From an uncultured Pseudomonadota bacterium (GTDB lineage: Bacteria; Pseudomonadota; Gammaproteobacteria; Burkholderiales; Thiobacillaceae): a stretch of DNA of 7,953 nt. Location of the stretch: contig CAISDD010000135.1 in assembly GCA_903883985.1 (NCBI GenBank), positions 1-7,953 on the forward strand, given 5' to 3'. Positions 1 through 5,571 of the stretch are shown here, in pieces. The notes below the pieces were generated by a model, which did not search any database, had not been told where the DNA came from, and was given only the letters and a program-made list of their open reading frames with translations. A program made the position numbers and the translations under genes. Each line of letters starts with the position of its first letter. Position 1 is the stretch's first letter.

Positions 1-1
1 A

Positions 2-250
2 GTCTTAATCCCTTCTTCATCAGGTCTTTGATTCAGGCCTTTTCCCGCGAAGAGCGGGAGGATTATGCAGGTCTTAATCCCTTCTTCATCAGGTCTTTGA
101 TTCAGGCGGCAAGACATGGTGCGAGGCATCAGGTCTACATACGTCTTAATCCCTTCTTCATCAGGTCTTTGATTCAGGCCTTTTGTCCATGATGCGCCAA
201 GCAATGCCTTAGCGTCTTAATCCCTTCTTCATCAGGTCTTTGATTCAGGC
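2..250 (-). CRISPR. CRISPR array, four perfect 37-bp repeats and three spacers
   Basis: Four identical 37-bp repeats (plus-strand reading begins GTCTTAATCC and ends TTGATTCAGGC) lie at 2-38, 71-107, 143-179 and 214-250. They enclose spacers at 39-70 (32 bp), 108-142 (35 bp) and 180-213 (34 bp). Read on the minus strand the repeat ends in ATTAAGAC, which would give an 8-nt crRNA 5' handle of the usual Cas6-processed type. With the cas genes to the right, this argues for minus-strand transcription, the repeat at 214-250 being leader-proximal and the youngest. The repeat has only a weak internal stem (ATCA/TGAT around a 6-nt loop), as in many type III-associated arrays. Only one base precedes the first repeat, so the array probably continues outside the window. 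Orientation is inferred. Confidence 0.97.
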
Positions 251-331
251 TGCATCGTTCTGTTTTCTCCTTGTTTTCAATGGGTTGCAGGGTGGGTTGA
301 CGCTCGTTTTGCATGTCTGGTGAGCTGTCTT
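251..331 (-). promoter_or_regulatory. Putative CRISPR leader
   Basis: This 81-bp stretch lies between the stop codon of the array-proximal cas2 and the first repeat. It holds no credible gene and is less GC-rich than the flanking cas genes, with T-runs on the plus strand (A-runs on the minus strand). Leaders sit at the end of the array where new spacers enter, usually next to the adaptation genes, which fits here. I see no convincing -35/-10 pair. The array may have its own promoter here or be read through from the cas operon. Confidence 0.6.
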
Positions 332-652
332 TTACAACAGAAGAATCCCTGCGGCCTGGCCTTCCTGGTCCGCGAGCAGCAGCAGGCCTTCGGGCAGGGG
401 GTGGCGACCATAATGGTGCAGTTCCAGTTTGTTGGGGAGTGGGTAGATACGCACGTCGTCGTTCTTCGGGTTGATGATGTTTGCCAAGGCCAGGCGGATG
501 CGCTGGATGCCCGCCGGGGTTTCTTCCGCAGCGAACACAGAATACTGCACTGGCACGGCAACTGTCTTCAGGTATCGGTGGACGCGACCCAACCGCCTCG
601 GACAGGTGATGTCGTAGGCGATGAGCCAGGTTCTGGTTTCGTTTAGCGCCAT
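332..652 (-). CDS. cas2: Cas2, array-proximal copy (106 aa)
   Basis: Cas2 is the small ferredoxin-fold dimer that bridges two Cas1 dimers in the spacer integration complex. The first beta strand and following loop read WLIAYDITCPRRLGRV (residues 9-24), with the conserved family aspartate at D14. The segment VPVQYSVF near residues 33-40 matches the usual second-strand 'QxSVF' motif. The length, 106 aa, is normal to slightly long; the C-terminus is leucine-rich (GILLL). The ATG at 652 overlaps the stop of the upstream Cas1-like gene by 10 bp, suggesting translational coupling. The gene is last in the minus-strand adaptation operon, next to the leader. A second, clearly different cas2 starts the same operon, so the two are paralogs rather than a recent duplication. 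The family call is firm; which copy works with which Cas1 is unknown. Confidence 0.9.
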   Translation of the reverse strand: MALNETRTWLIAYDITCPRRLGRVHRYLKTVAVPVQYSVFAAEETPAGIQRIRLALANIINPKNDDVRIYPLPNKLELHHYGRHPLPEGLLLLADQEGQAAGILLL

Positions 653-1446
653 TCTTCCAGCAGCGATTTGAGCCGGCGGTGCAGGCTGCCCAGCAGATGA
701 GTGAGGGTTTGATCGATGCGCGGACCAAAACTGTGCAACACGCGCAGCAGCGCGGCTTGCTCTCCGTGCAGACTGCTGCCCAATCCCTGCATTTCCAGGT
801 GCAGGGCCAGGCTTAGCAGGCGGGTAAGATCGGCGGCGAGTTCGAGGGGGTCACCATGCGAGCCCCAATAGCGCGGTTTCAGGCCGGCCCGGTGCAGGGT
901 TTGCAGTGCGTAGGCGGTGAGTGCACCGGCTTGAGGGCCGGAGGGCGCGAAGAAAAAATCTTCCGATTCGGGCCGATAGACGTGCTGACGGACGAGTTCC
1001 TGGAAATCGTCTTCCTCCACTTCCTTGCCGGCAGCCAGGCGTGCTCTGCGCCAGTCCTGCACCAGATTCATGCGCTCCGCACGCTGCCAATGGCTGTAGT
1101 GCATGGCCCAGTCAGCGCGGTCGAGCATTTCTTCGATGACGCTATCGAGTCGCGAGGGCTTGCCCAGCACCGGTTGCAGATAGCCGGTCGGGGCGCCGGC
1201 GCCATCCAGAAATACGATGGGCAGGCCTTCGCGCTGGCAGGCTACCAGCGCCTGGGCTTGCCATTCCACACGCGGCCCGGCGATGACCCGTGCGAGACGG
1301 GCGTAGGGATAGCGTAGCGTCGCCTTGTGGGCGATGCGCACGGCCAGGGCCGGACCGTCGGCGCCGACCTGGGTGGGGTTCTGGCCGTAGAGGTAGAGCG
1401 GGAGACGCTGTCTTAGCGTCGCGCTGCTCGCCGTCTGGGTTTGCAT
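643..1446 (-). CDS. Degenerate Cas1-like paralog (267 aa)
   Basis: The gene starts at an ATG sharing one base with the cas1 stop (TGATG) and ends overlapping cas2. Residues 16-92 look like the Cas1 N-terminal beta domain: LYLYGQNPTQVGADGPALAV, then P-x4-L-x-RVI, then a G-x5-FL-x4-GAPTGYL stretch. They line up with the start of the neighbouring Cas1 (VRLDGAALAL, LLDRVI, AGVATLML). Near residues 184-210, HRAGLKP then GSHGDPLELAADL resembles the Cas1 segment AGLDP then GFYH then SDLIEP, keeping a histidine (H197) and an aspartate (D206). I cannot find the LRGxEG helix that carries the catalytic glutamate, nor the GRNRRPP segment. It may therefore be a non-catalytic partner of Cas1, such as a structural or PAM/leader-recognition subunit. 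The longer reading frame reaching 1668 lies inside cas1 and is not used. Homology is by eye, and function is inference. Confidence 0.7.
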   Translation of the reverse strand: MQTQTASSATLRQRLPLYLYGQNPTQVGADGPALAVRIAHKATLRYPYARLARVIAGPRVEWQAQALVACQREGLPIVFLDGAGAPTGYLQPVLGKPSRLDSVIEEMLDRADWAMHYSHWQRAERMNLVQDWRRARLAAGKEVEEDDFQELVRQHVYRPESEDFFFAPSGPQAGALTAYALQTLHRAGLKPRYWGSHGDPLELAADLTRLLSLALHLEMQGLGSSLHGEQAALLRVLHSFGPRIDQTLTHLLGSLHRRLKSLLEEWR

Positions 1447-2465
1447 CAGAAGTTCTCCTCTTCTTCGTTGGCCAGCAGCGGCTCGCCCTCGGCCTTGAGG
1501 TGGCGCGCGAGGATGCGGCACTGCCGCAGGAGCAGGCGGCGCGTGGCGGCGGCGTGGGCTTCGTAGTCCTGATAGAAGGCGGCGCGACCGGCCTTGCCGA
1601 GTAGACAGGCCTGGCCATCGCGGGTGAAATGGTCTTCGCGCAGGGTCCGGTCGCGGAACAACTGCCATATCTGGCGGTCAAGATGCGGGCGCAGGGGTTC
1701 GATCAGGTCGGATGCGAGGGATTCGCGCCCGAAGCTGGGGCGATGGTAGAAGCCCAGCAGAGGGTCCAGCCCGGCCATGTGACAGGCGCGCACGGCGTCG
1801 AAATGGAGCAGGGTGTATCCCAGCGAGAGACAGGCGTTGACCGGGTCGCGCGGCGGCCGACGATTGCGACCGGTGAATTCGAGCGCGGGTGGGAACAGGG
1901 CAGTGAGCCCCTGGAAATAGGCGCGCGCCGCTGCACCTTCGAGGCCGCGCAGGCTAGCGATTTCGATCTGGCTCCCGCCTTTAGCCAATGGCCGGGGGGG
2001 ATTTGTTTGGGGAGTGGCGGCCAGGCTGGCTATCGTGCCACGCAGGCTGGCCAAGGCGTCGGTCAGCGGCTTGCGGCAGTCCGGGCGAATTTCCAGAGCC
2101 CCTTGCAGCAGGCGAATCTGCGCGCGGGTCTTCGCCCGGACCTGGCGGCTTGCCCAGGCGGCACACCAGTTGGCATCGAACACGCGCAGGCTTTGCGCGA
2201 GGCGTATGCCGGCGTCGTTGTGCGCCAGCCCCAGGACGATGGCGACGCGCTTGCTGTGGCGTTTGGATAGCATCAAGGTGGCCACACCCGCTTCCGCCAG
2301 TTTGGTTAGCACGCCGGCATCGAGCTTGATGTTGCCTTGCATGATCACGCGGTCGAGCAATTTCAACGGCACGGTGCCGTGCCGGCCGGCGGGCTCGTAG
2401 AGGGCCAGCGCTGCGCCATCGAGGCGGACTTCCAGATCGGAGCGGTCGAGGATGAGGGTGGCCAT
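1446..2465 (-). CDS. cas1: Cas1 integrase, catalytically complete (339 aa)
   Basis: Cas1 is the metal-dependent integrase that inserts protospacers at the leader-repeat junction. The N-terminal beta domain (about residues 1-85) contains LEVRLDGAAL, a LLDRVI strand and AGVATLML. The helical catalytic domain follows, with SLRGLEGAAARAYF placing the catalytic glutamate at E176, then FTGRNRRPPRDPVNACLSLG (residues 197-216). GLDPLLGFYHRPSFGRESLA carries the histidine H241, and SDLIEPLRP carries D253 and E256 as metal ligands. The length, 339 aa, is typical. The ATG at 2465 lies 18 bp after the stop of the first cas2, and the TGA shares a base with the next start. All the residues expected for activity are present, so this is probably the catalytic subunit. 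Confidence 0.96.
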   Translation of the reverse strand: MATLILDRSDLEVRLDGAALALYEPAGRHGTVPLKLLDRVIMQGNIKLDAGVLTKLAEAGVATLMLSKRHSKRVAIVLGLAHNDAGIRLAQSLRVFDANWCAAWASRQVRAKTRAQIRLLQGALEIRPDCRKPLTDALASLRGTIASLAATPQTNPPRPLAKGGSQIEIASLRGLEGAAARAYFQGLTALFPPALEFTGRNRRPPRDPVNACLSLGYTLLHFDAVRACHMAGLDPLLGFYHRPSFGRESLASDLIEPLRPHLDRQIWQLFRDRTLREDHFTRDGQACLLGKAGRAAFYQDYEAHAAATRRLLLRQCRILARHLKAEGEPLLANEEEENF

Positions 2466-2483
2466 GTCAGTTCCGCCGGGTGG

Positions 2484-2765
2484 TCAGTGGATGTAGAAGT
2501 AGTCCGGGTCGGACGGGGTTTCCGCCTGGCCCAGCGTCAGGACATGGGCGCGCGGGTCCAGGCCGATGAGGAGAAAACGGTCTTTAACTTCGTCCAATAT
2601 CAGCGCCATCTCATGCAGGAGGGTGGATTTCTCACCCTCGGATAGCCAGCACTCGTAGGCGGATTTCTGCCCGCCGGTGGCGTAGCCCTTGACCAGTTCG
2701 AGCGCGGCCCGCATCCGGCGCGGACAGGCGACATCGTAGGCGGCGAGATAGAGTCGGCGATTCAT
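2484..2765 (-). CDS. cas2: Cas2, operon-leading copy (93 aa)
   Basis: This is a second Cas2 and the first gene of the adaptation operon. It opens LYLAAYDVACPRRMRAAL (residues 5-22), with the family aspartate at D11. It continues with GGQKSAYECWL, the counterpart of the 'QxSVFEcxL' strand, and ends DPDYFYIH. The start at 2765 gives the usual short Cas2 N-terminus; the frame is open upstream to 2831, but that would add about 22 residues with no Cas2 character. It shares little with the other cas2 here beyond the AYDxxCPRR box. Cas1 follows 18 bp downstream, so this copy is the natural candidate partner of the active Cas1. Confidence 0.9.
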   Translation of the reverse strand: MNRRLYLAAYDVACPRRMRAALELVKGYATGGQKSAYECWLSEGEKSTLLHEMALILDEVKDRFLLIGLDPRAHVLTLGQAETPSDPDYFYIH

Positions 2766-2825
2766 GATTCCTGATCCATGTGGCGTTGGCTGGACTATAG
2801 GAAGGTCCGGGATGGCGGGCGGCGT

Positions 2826-2840
2826 CGGCAAGCTTGCGGG
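2826..2840. repeat. GCAAGCTTGC palindromic repeat, copy 1
   Basis: The 10-bp perfect palindrome GCAAGCTTGC (2828-2837) lies in the context CGG-CAAGCTTG-CGGG. The same core recurs at 2915-2924 and 7490-7499, each time outside genes, so it is probably a small dispersed repeat. Confidence 0.6.
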
Positions 2841-2857
2841 CTTGTGTGGCGTGTTGG

Positions 2858-2910
2858 GCTTCGTACCTCACCAAGCTACGAAGCTATCGCGGGCAAGACC
2901 GCTCCCACGA
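2858..2910. repeat. REP-like imperfect palindromes
   Basis: An 8-bp inverted repeat, GCTTCGTA (2858-2865) and TACGAAGC (2877-2884), with an 11-nt loop, is followed at once by TATCGCGGGCAAGACCGCTC. The latter resembles the core of proteobacterial (Pseudomonas-type) REP elements and has a GCGG/CCGC stem (2889-2892 and 2899-2902). The GCAAGCTTGC palindromes flank it on both sides, so the whole block may be a compound interspersed element. The REP assignment rests on recalled similarity only. Confidence 0.5.
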
Positions 2911-2912
2911 GG

Positions 2913-2928
2913 CGGCAAGCTTGCGGGG
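2913..2928. repeat. GCAAGCTTGC palindromic repeat, copy 2
   Basis: This is a second copy of the GCAAGCTTGC palindrome (2915-2924), again preceded by CG and followed by GGGG. It is 87 bp from copy 1 and brackets the REP-like palindromes with it. Confidence 0.6.
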
Positions 2929-3023
2929 CGGAGAGTCTGGGCCGGCATCAACGAGAATGTTGTTGCTTCGGCCCGCCACCGTGCAGCCTGCCGGGCTACA
3001 CTCCACCCCCTCTCAGGGAAACC

Positions 3024-3986
3024 ATGTATCCAGCTCCCTTCCTACCCATCGGGCAGTATCGCGCCCTGTTCACCAGTGTAGCGGCGCCGCGCTTTTCCGA
3101 CTTTCCGGGGAACGCCTGGCGCGGCGCGCTGGGCCATGCGTTGAAGCGCAGCGTATGCGTGACGCGGCAGCCGCAATGCCACGATTGCCTGCTGTACCGC
3201 TCCTGTTTGTATCCCTATTTCTGGGATACCCCGCCGCATCTGGGGGCACAGAAGATGCGCAAGTACGAGACCGCACCCCACCCTTTCGTGCTGGAAGCCG
3301 AGGAGGCAGAAGCGCTTTCCCTGGGTTTTACCCTCATCGGCCAGGCCAATCGCCATCTACCTGTGTTCATCCACGCGCTGACCCAGGCCGCATCCGGGCC
3401 GCGTGGCGTTTCCGGCAATGTCCTGGAACTGGTTTCAGTGGAGCAGGCAGCCTGCGTCGGCGGTGATGACTGGCGCGGCATCTTCGCGCCTGGCCAGGCG
3501 CTGGTCGCTCTGCCGGTACACACGCCTGCCATCCCGCCCGTGCCGGCCACCTGCGTGGTCGAACTGCTCACCCCACTGCGGGTGAAACGCGAGGGGCGCC
3601 ATGCCGGCCCGAGCGATTTCACCTTCGCCGATCTGTTCGGCAACCTGCTGCGCCGGATTTCCATGCTGACTTACTTCCATACCGAAACGCCGCTGGAGAC
3701 CGACTTCAAGGTGTTGATGGATGCGGCCCGGCAGGTGGTGGCCAGGGTCGAACTCGAATGGCTGGAGCACAGCCGTTACTCGAAGCGGCAGCAGACGCAG
3801 ATGCAGTTGGGCGGAGTGGTGGGGCGGCTGACCTTGGAAGAAGCGGAACTGGCACCCTTCTGGCCCTATCTCTGGCTGGGCCAGTTCACCCACGCCGGCA
3901 ACGGCGCGACCATGGGACTGGGGCGCTATCGTATCCTCGACCCCTTCCTCGCAAGCTCGACTATCCTGGCCAGTGTGGCGCCCTGA
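3024..3986 (+). CDS. cas6: Cas6 pre-crRNA processing endoribonuclease (320 aa)
   Basis: Cas6 cuts the repeat transcript to make crRNAs with an 8-nt 5' handle. The protein has the layout of the RAMP-fold CRISPR_Cas6 family (PF10040 type). Its N-terminus has FPGNAWRGALGHALK (residues 27-41). A middle strand reads ELLTPLRVKREGR (180-192). The C-terminus GGVVGRLTLEE (263-273), then LWLGQFTHAGNG and ATMGLGRYRI (283-304), is the glycine-rich RAMP signature. A cysteine cluster (C45, C52, C55, C61 in QPQCHDCLLYRSC) resembles the zinc-binding knuckle of this subgroup. The ATG at 3024 follows AGGGA by 4 nt and starts where family similarity starts; the open frame back to 2778 crosses repeats and is not coding. 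It is the first gene of the plus-strand group, 6 bp before the CARF gene. The repeat has little secondary structure, so Cas6 probably reads sequence rather than a hairpin. Confidence 0.92.
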   Translation: MYPAPFLPIGQYRALFTSVAAPRFSDFPGNAWRGALGHALKRSVCVTRQPQCHDCLLYRSCLYPYFWDTPPHLGAQKMRKYETAPHPFVLEAEEAEALSLGFTLIGQANRHLPVFIHALTQAASGPRGVSGNVLELVSVEQAACVGGDDWRGIFAPGQALVALPVHTPAIPPVPATCVVELLTPLRVKREGRHAGPSDFTFADLFGNLLRRISMLTYFHTETPLETDFKVLMDAARQVVARVELEWLEHSRYSKRQQTQMQLGGVVGRLTLEEAELAPFWPYLWLGQFTHAGNGATMGLGRYRILDPFLASSTILASVAP

Positions 3987-3992
3987 TCGACT

Positions 3993-5147
3993 ATGGCCAC
4001 CATGAACGCTACCAGAATCATCCCGCGTCGCATCCTGCTGGCCGTCACCGGTCTCACTCCGCAGGTGGTCACCGAAACCCTCTACGCCCTGGCCTGCCGT
4101 GCGCAGTCGCCATGGATTCCGGACGAAATCCATCTCATCACCACCGCCACCGGCGCGGAAAACGCCAGGCTTAACCTGCTGCTGCCGGATGGCTGGTTTC
4201 ATCGTCTGTGTTCGGATTATCAATTGCCGGAGATTCGTTTCCCGGTGGAGAACATCCACATTCTGAAAGACGCCGAGGGCCGCGACCTGGATGACATCCG
4301 CACGCCGGCACAGAACACCCTGGCGGCTGACTTCATCACCGAAACCGTGCGCCGCCTGACTTCAACCCTGGATAGCGAACTGCATGTATCCATCGCCGGT
4401 GGCCGCAAGACCATGGGCTATTACCTGGGCTACGCGCTCTCGCTCTATGGCCGCCCGCAGGATCGGCTCTCGCATGTGCTGGTGTCCGACCCCTATGAGA
4501 GCAATCGTGCGTTTTATTACCCCACGCCTTATGACCACCCCATCCACAGCACACGTGGAAACAAGGAGGTCACGGTGGACGCACGTAACGCTCAGGTGGA
4601 CCTGGCCGACATCCCCTTCGTGCGCCTGCGCGCCGGATTGCCTGAGAAATTGCTGAAAGGCACGGCGCGGTTCTCCCAGGCGGTCGCGGCGGCGCAATGC
4701 GTGGGGCGCGTGGAAGAACTGGTGATCGATCTGGCCGCGCGTGGGGTTGTGGCCGCTGGCGAGACGGTCAAACTGGCGCCCAAGGAGTTTGTATTGCTGT
4801 TTTGGCTGGCAAGGCGACGTCTGGAAGGACGCGAGCCTGTGCGCTGCGACAAGACCGGTAACCCGGATGCTGCGGGCGAATATCTGGAGGCCTGCCGCCA
4901 GGTCTACGGCGAAAACAGCGGCGAAACCGAGCGCGCCGAAGCCGGCCTGAAGAACGGCATGGACAGCGCCTGGTTCAGCCCGGCCAAGACCCGGTTGCAC
5001 GCGGCCCTGGTCCGCGCCCTGGGCCAAAGCGGCGCTGCTCCCTATCAAATCCGTGCGAGCGGAAAAGGCAAGGGGGATCGGTTTGGGCTGGGGCTGGGGA
5101 CGGAATCCATTCGTATCGGACCGGAGCCGAGTTCACCACCCGGCTAG
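3993..5147 (+). CDS. CARF-domain protein, NE0113/TIGR02584 family (384 aa)
   Basis: The N-terminal half is a CARF (Rossmann-like) sensor for cyclic oligoadenylate. LLAVTGLTPQVVTETLYAL (residues 15-33) is the first ligand-binding strand and loop, and HVSIAGGRKTMGYYLGYAL (131-149) is the second CARF motif. This arrangement fits the Cas_NE0113 family (TIGR02584/PF09623), sometimes labelled a Csm6-like ring nuclease. I find no HEPN RxxxxH motif, so it is unlikely to be a Csm6 ribonuclease. Residues 259-279 (VKLAPKEFVLLFWLARRRLEG) resemble the recognition region of OmpR/PhoB-type winged helices. The far C-terminus (YQIRASGKGKGDRFGLGL, then ESIRI) looks like a winged-helix beta tail. It may be a ligand-responsive regulator, a ring nuclease that switches signalling off, or both. 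It starts 6 bp after cas6, so the two are probably cotranscribed. The ATG at 4002 is an alternative start. Confidence 0.85.
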   Translation: MATMNATRIIPRRILLAVTGLTPQVVTETLYALACRAQSPWIPDEIHLITTATGAENARLNLLLPDGWFHRLCSDYQLPEIRFPVENIHILKDAEGRDLDDIRTPAQNTLAADFITETVRRLTSTLDSELHVSIAGGRKTMGYYLGYALSLYGRPQDRLSHVLVSDPYESNRAFYYPTPYDHPIHSTRGNKEVTVDARNAQVDLADIPFVRLRAGLPEKLLKGTARFSQAVAAAQCVGRVEELVIDLAARGVVAAGETVKLAPKEFVLLFWLARRRLEGREPVRCDKTGNPDAAGEYLEACRQVYGENSGETERAEAGLKNGMDSAWFSPAKTRLHAALVRALGQSGAAPYQIRASGKGKGDRFGLGLGTESIRIGPEPSSPPG

Positions 5148-5169
5148 AATGACATCTGGCTCAATGAAT

Positions 5170-5175
5170 GGAGGA
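5170..5175 (+). promoter_or_regulatory. Shine-Dalgarno GGAGGA for the AbrB-type gene
   Basis: GGAGGA lies 6 nt before the second of two adjacent ATGs (5179 and 5182), with good spacing for 5182. It shows that translation of the broken antitoxin could still begin here. The in-frame open region back to 5053 lies inside the CARF gene and is not used. Confidence 0.65.
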
Positions 5176-5178
5176 AGT

Positions 5179-5391
5179 ATGATGATCCAAACAAAAATGT
5201 CAGAAGGCGGTCGTGTTGTCATCCCCATCGAAATCCGCAAGGCTTTGGGCCTCCAGGAGGTGGATGCCGTGCTCTGGGAGTCGGCTGACGGCGAGGCGCG
5301 CCTTTCCGCCCGGCCACCCGCGCTTCTGGATTCTCGCTGGGCGACCGTGCCTGCCTGTCTTTGGCCCGGTCCAGCGCAGCCACGGCGGTGA
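5179..5391 (+). pseudogene. Truncated AbrB/SpoVT-type antitoxin with foreign tail
   Basis: Residues 2-47 form a normal SpoVT-AbrB (MazE-like) swapped-hairpin DNA-binding domain: MIQTKMSEGGRVVIPIEIRK, then ALGLQEVDAVLW and DGEARLSAR. Antitoxins of this family usually continue for another 30-40 residues with the helix that blocks a VapC toxin. Here that tail is missing. The frame instead runs 23 residues (PPALLDSRW to PGPAQPRR) through DNA that in another frame encodes the end of a PIN-domain toxin. The simplest reading is one deletion removing the antitoxin C-terminus and most of vapC. The remaining domain may still be made (good ribosome site) and bind DNA, but it has no partner toxin here. 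It could be an orphan regulator of the downstream Card1-like gene; I see no direct evidence for that. Confidence 0.8.
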
Positions 5392-5468
5392 CCGCGGATC
5401 GCGCCTGGCTGCAAATTTCTCCGGCGCTGGGGATCACAGTCGAGAACATCCGGGATGGCGGAAATTGA
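5310..5468 (+). pseudogene. Remnant of a VapC (PIN domain) toxin gene
   Basis: In a frame shifted from the antitoxin, the DNA reads GFSLGDRACLSLARSSAATA, then VTADRAWLQI and VENIRDGGN before a TGA at 5466. SLGDRACLxLA and VxTADRAW are the conserved third and fourth acidic motifs of VapC PIN domains and its normal C-terminus. About the first 85-90 residues, with the other acidic residues, are absent, so no active nuclease can be made. The left boundary is approximate and marks the probable deletion joint at about 5303-5325. No start codon or ribosome site serves this fragment. Confidence 0.85.
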
Positions 5469-5571
5469 TGGTGGCGTGGCAGTTCGGTTTCTCAGGAATA
5501 CTGCGAGCGTCGTTGCACGCACAGGCGGCATTCCAGTTCGTTCACCTCACTCCTTTCATGGAACAAGTAAC

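Larger units (their letters stand above)
2766..3023. other. Divergent intergenic region between adaptation operon and cas6
   Basis: About 258 bp separate the cas2 start (minus) from the cas6 start (plus). The stretch is dominated by short palindromes, listed separately. The frames open across it (for example 2778 onward) show no recognisable protein. TATAGT on the minus strand at 2794-2799 could be a -10 element for the adaptation operon, but I see no matching -35. Promoters for both directions should lie here. A weak purine-rich site (AGGGA, 3015-3019) precedes the cas6 ATG. Confidence 0.6.

Noticed and set aside
174..728. A 184-aa minus-strand open frame running through the repeats, leader and cas2
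   Set aside because: It crosses CRISPR repeats and the leader and overlaps the well-supported cas2 in another frame; no family resemblance.
1447..1668. N-terminal extension of the Cas1-like gene up to 1668
   Set aside because: This part lies inside cas1 and is arginine/proline-rich shadow sequence. The ATG at 1446, coupled to the cas1 stop, begins the Cas1-like similarity.
2778..3023. N-terminal extension of cas6
   Set aside because: It translates palindromic intergenic repeats; Cas6 similarity begins at the ATG at 3024.
3435..4259. A 274-aa open frame opposite cas6 and the CARF gene
   Set aside because: Antisense shadow produced by high GC content; no recognisable protein and no room for an independent gene.
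3993..5147. Csm6-type HEPN ribonuclease
   Set aside because: The CARF half fits, but I found no RxxxxH motif in the C-terminal half.
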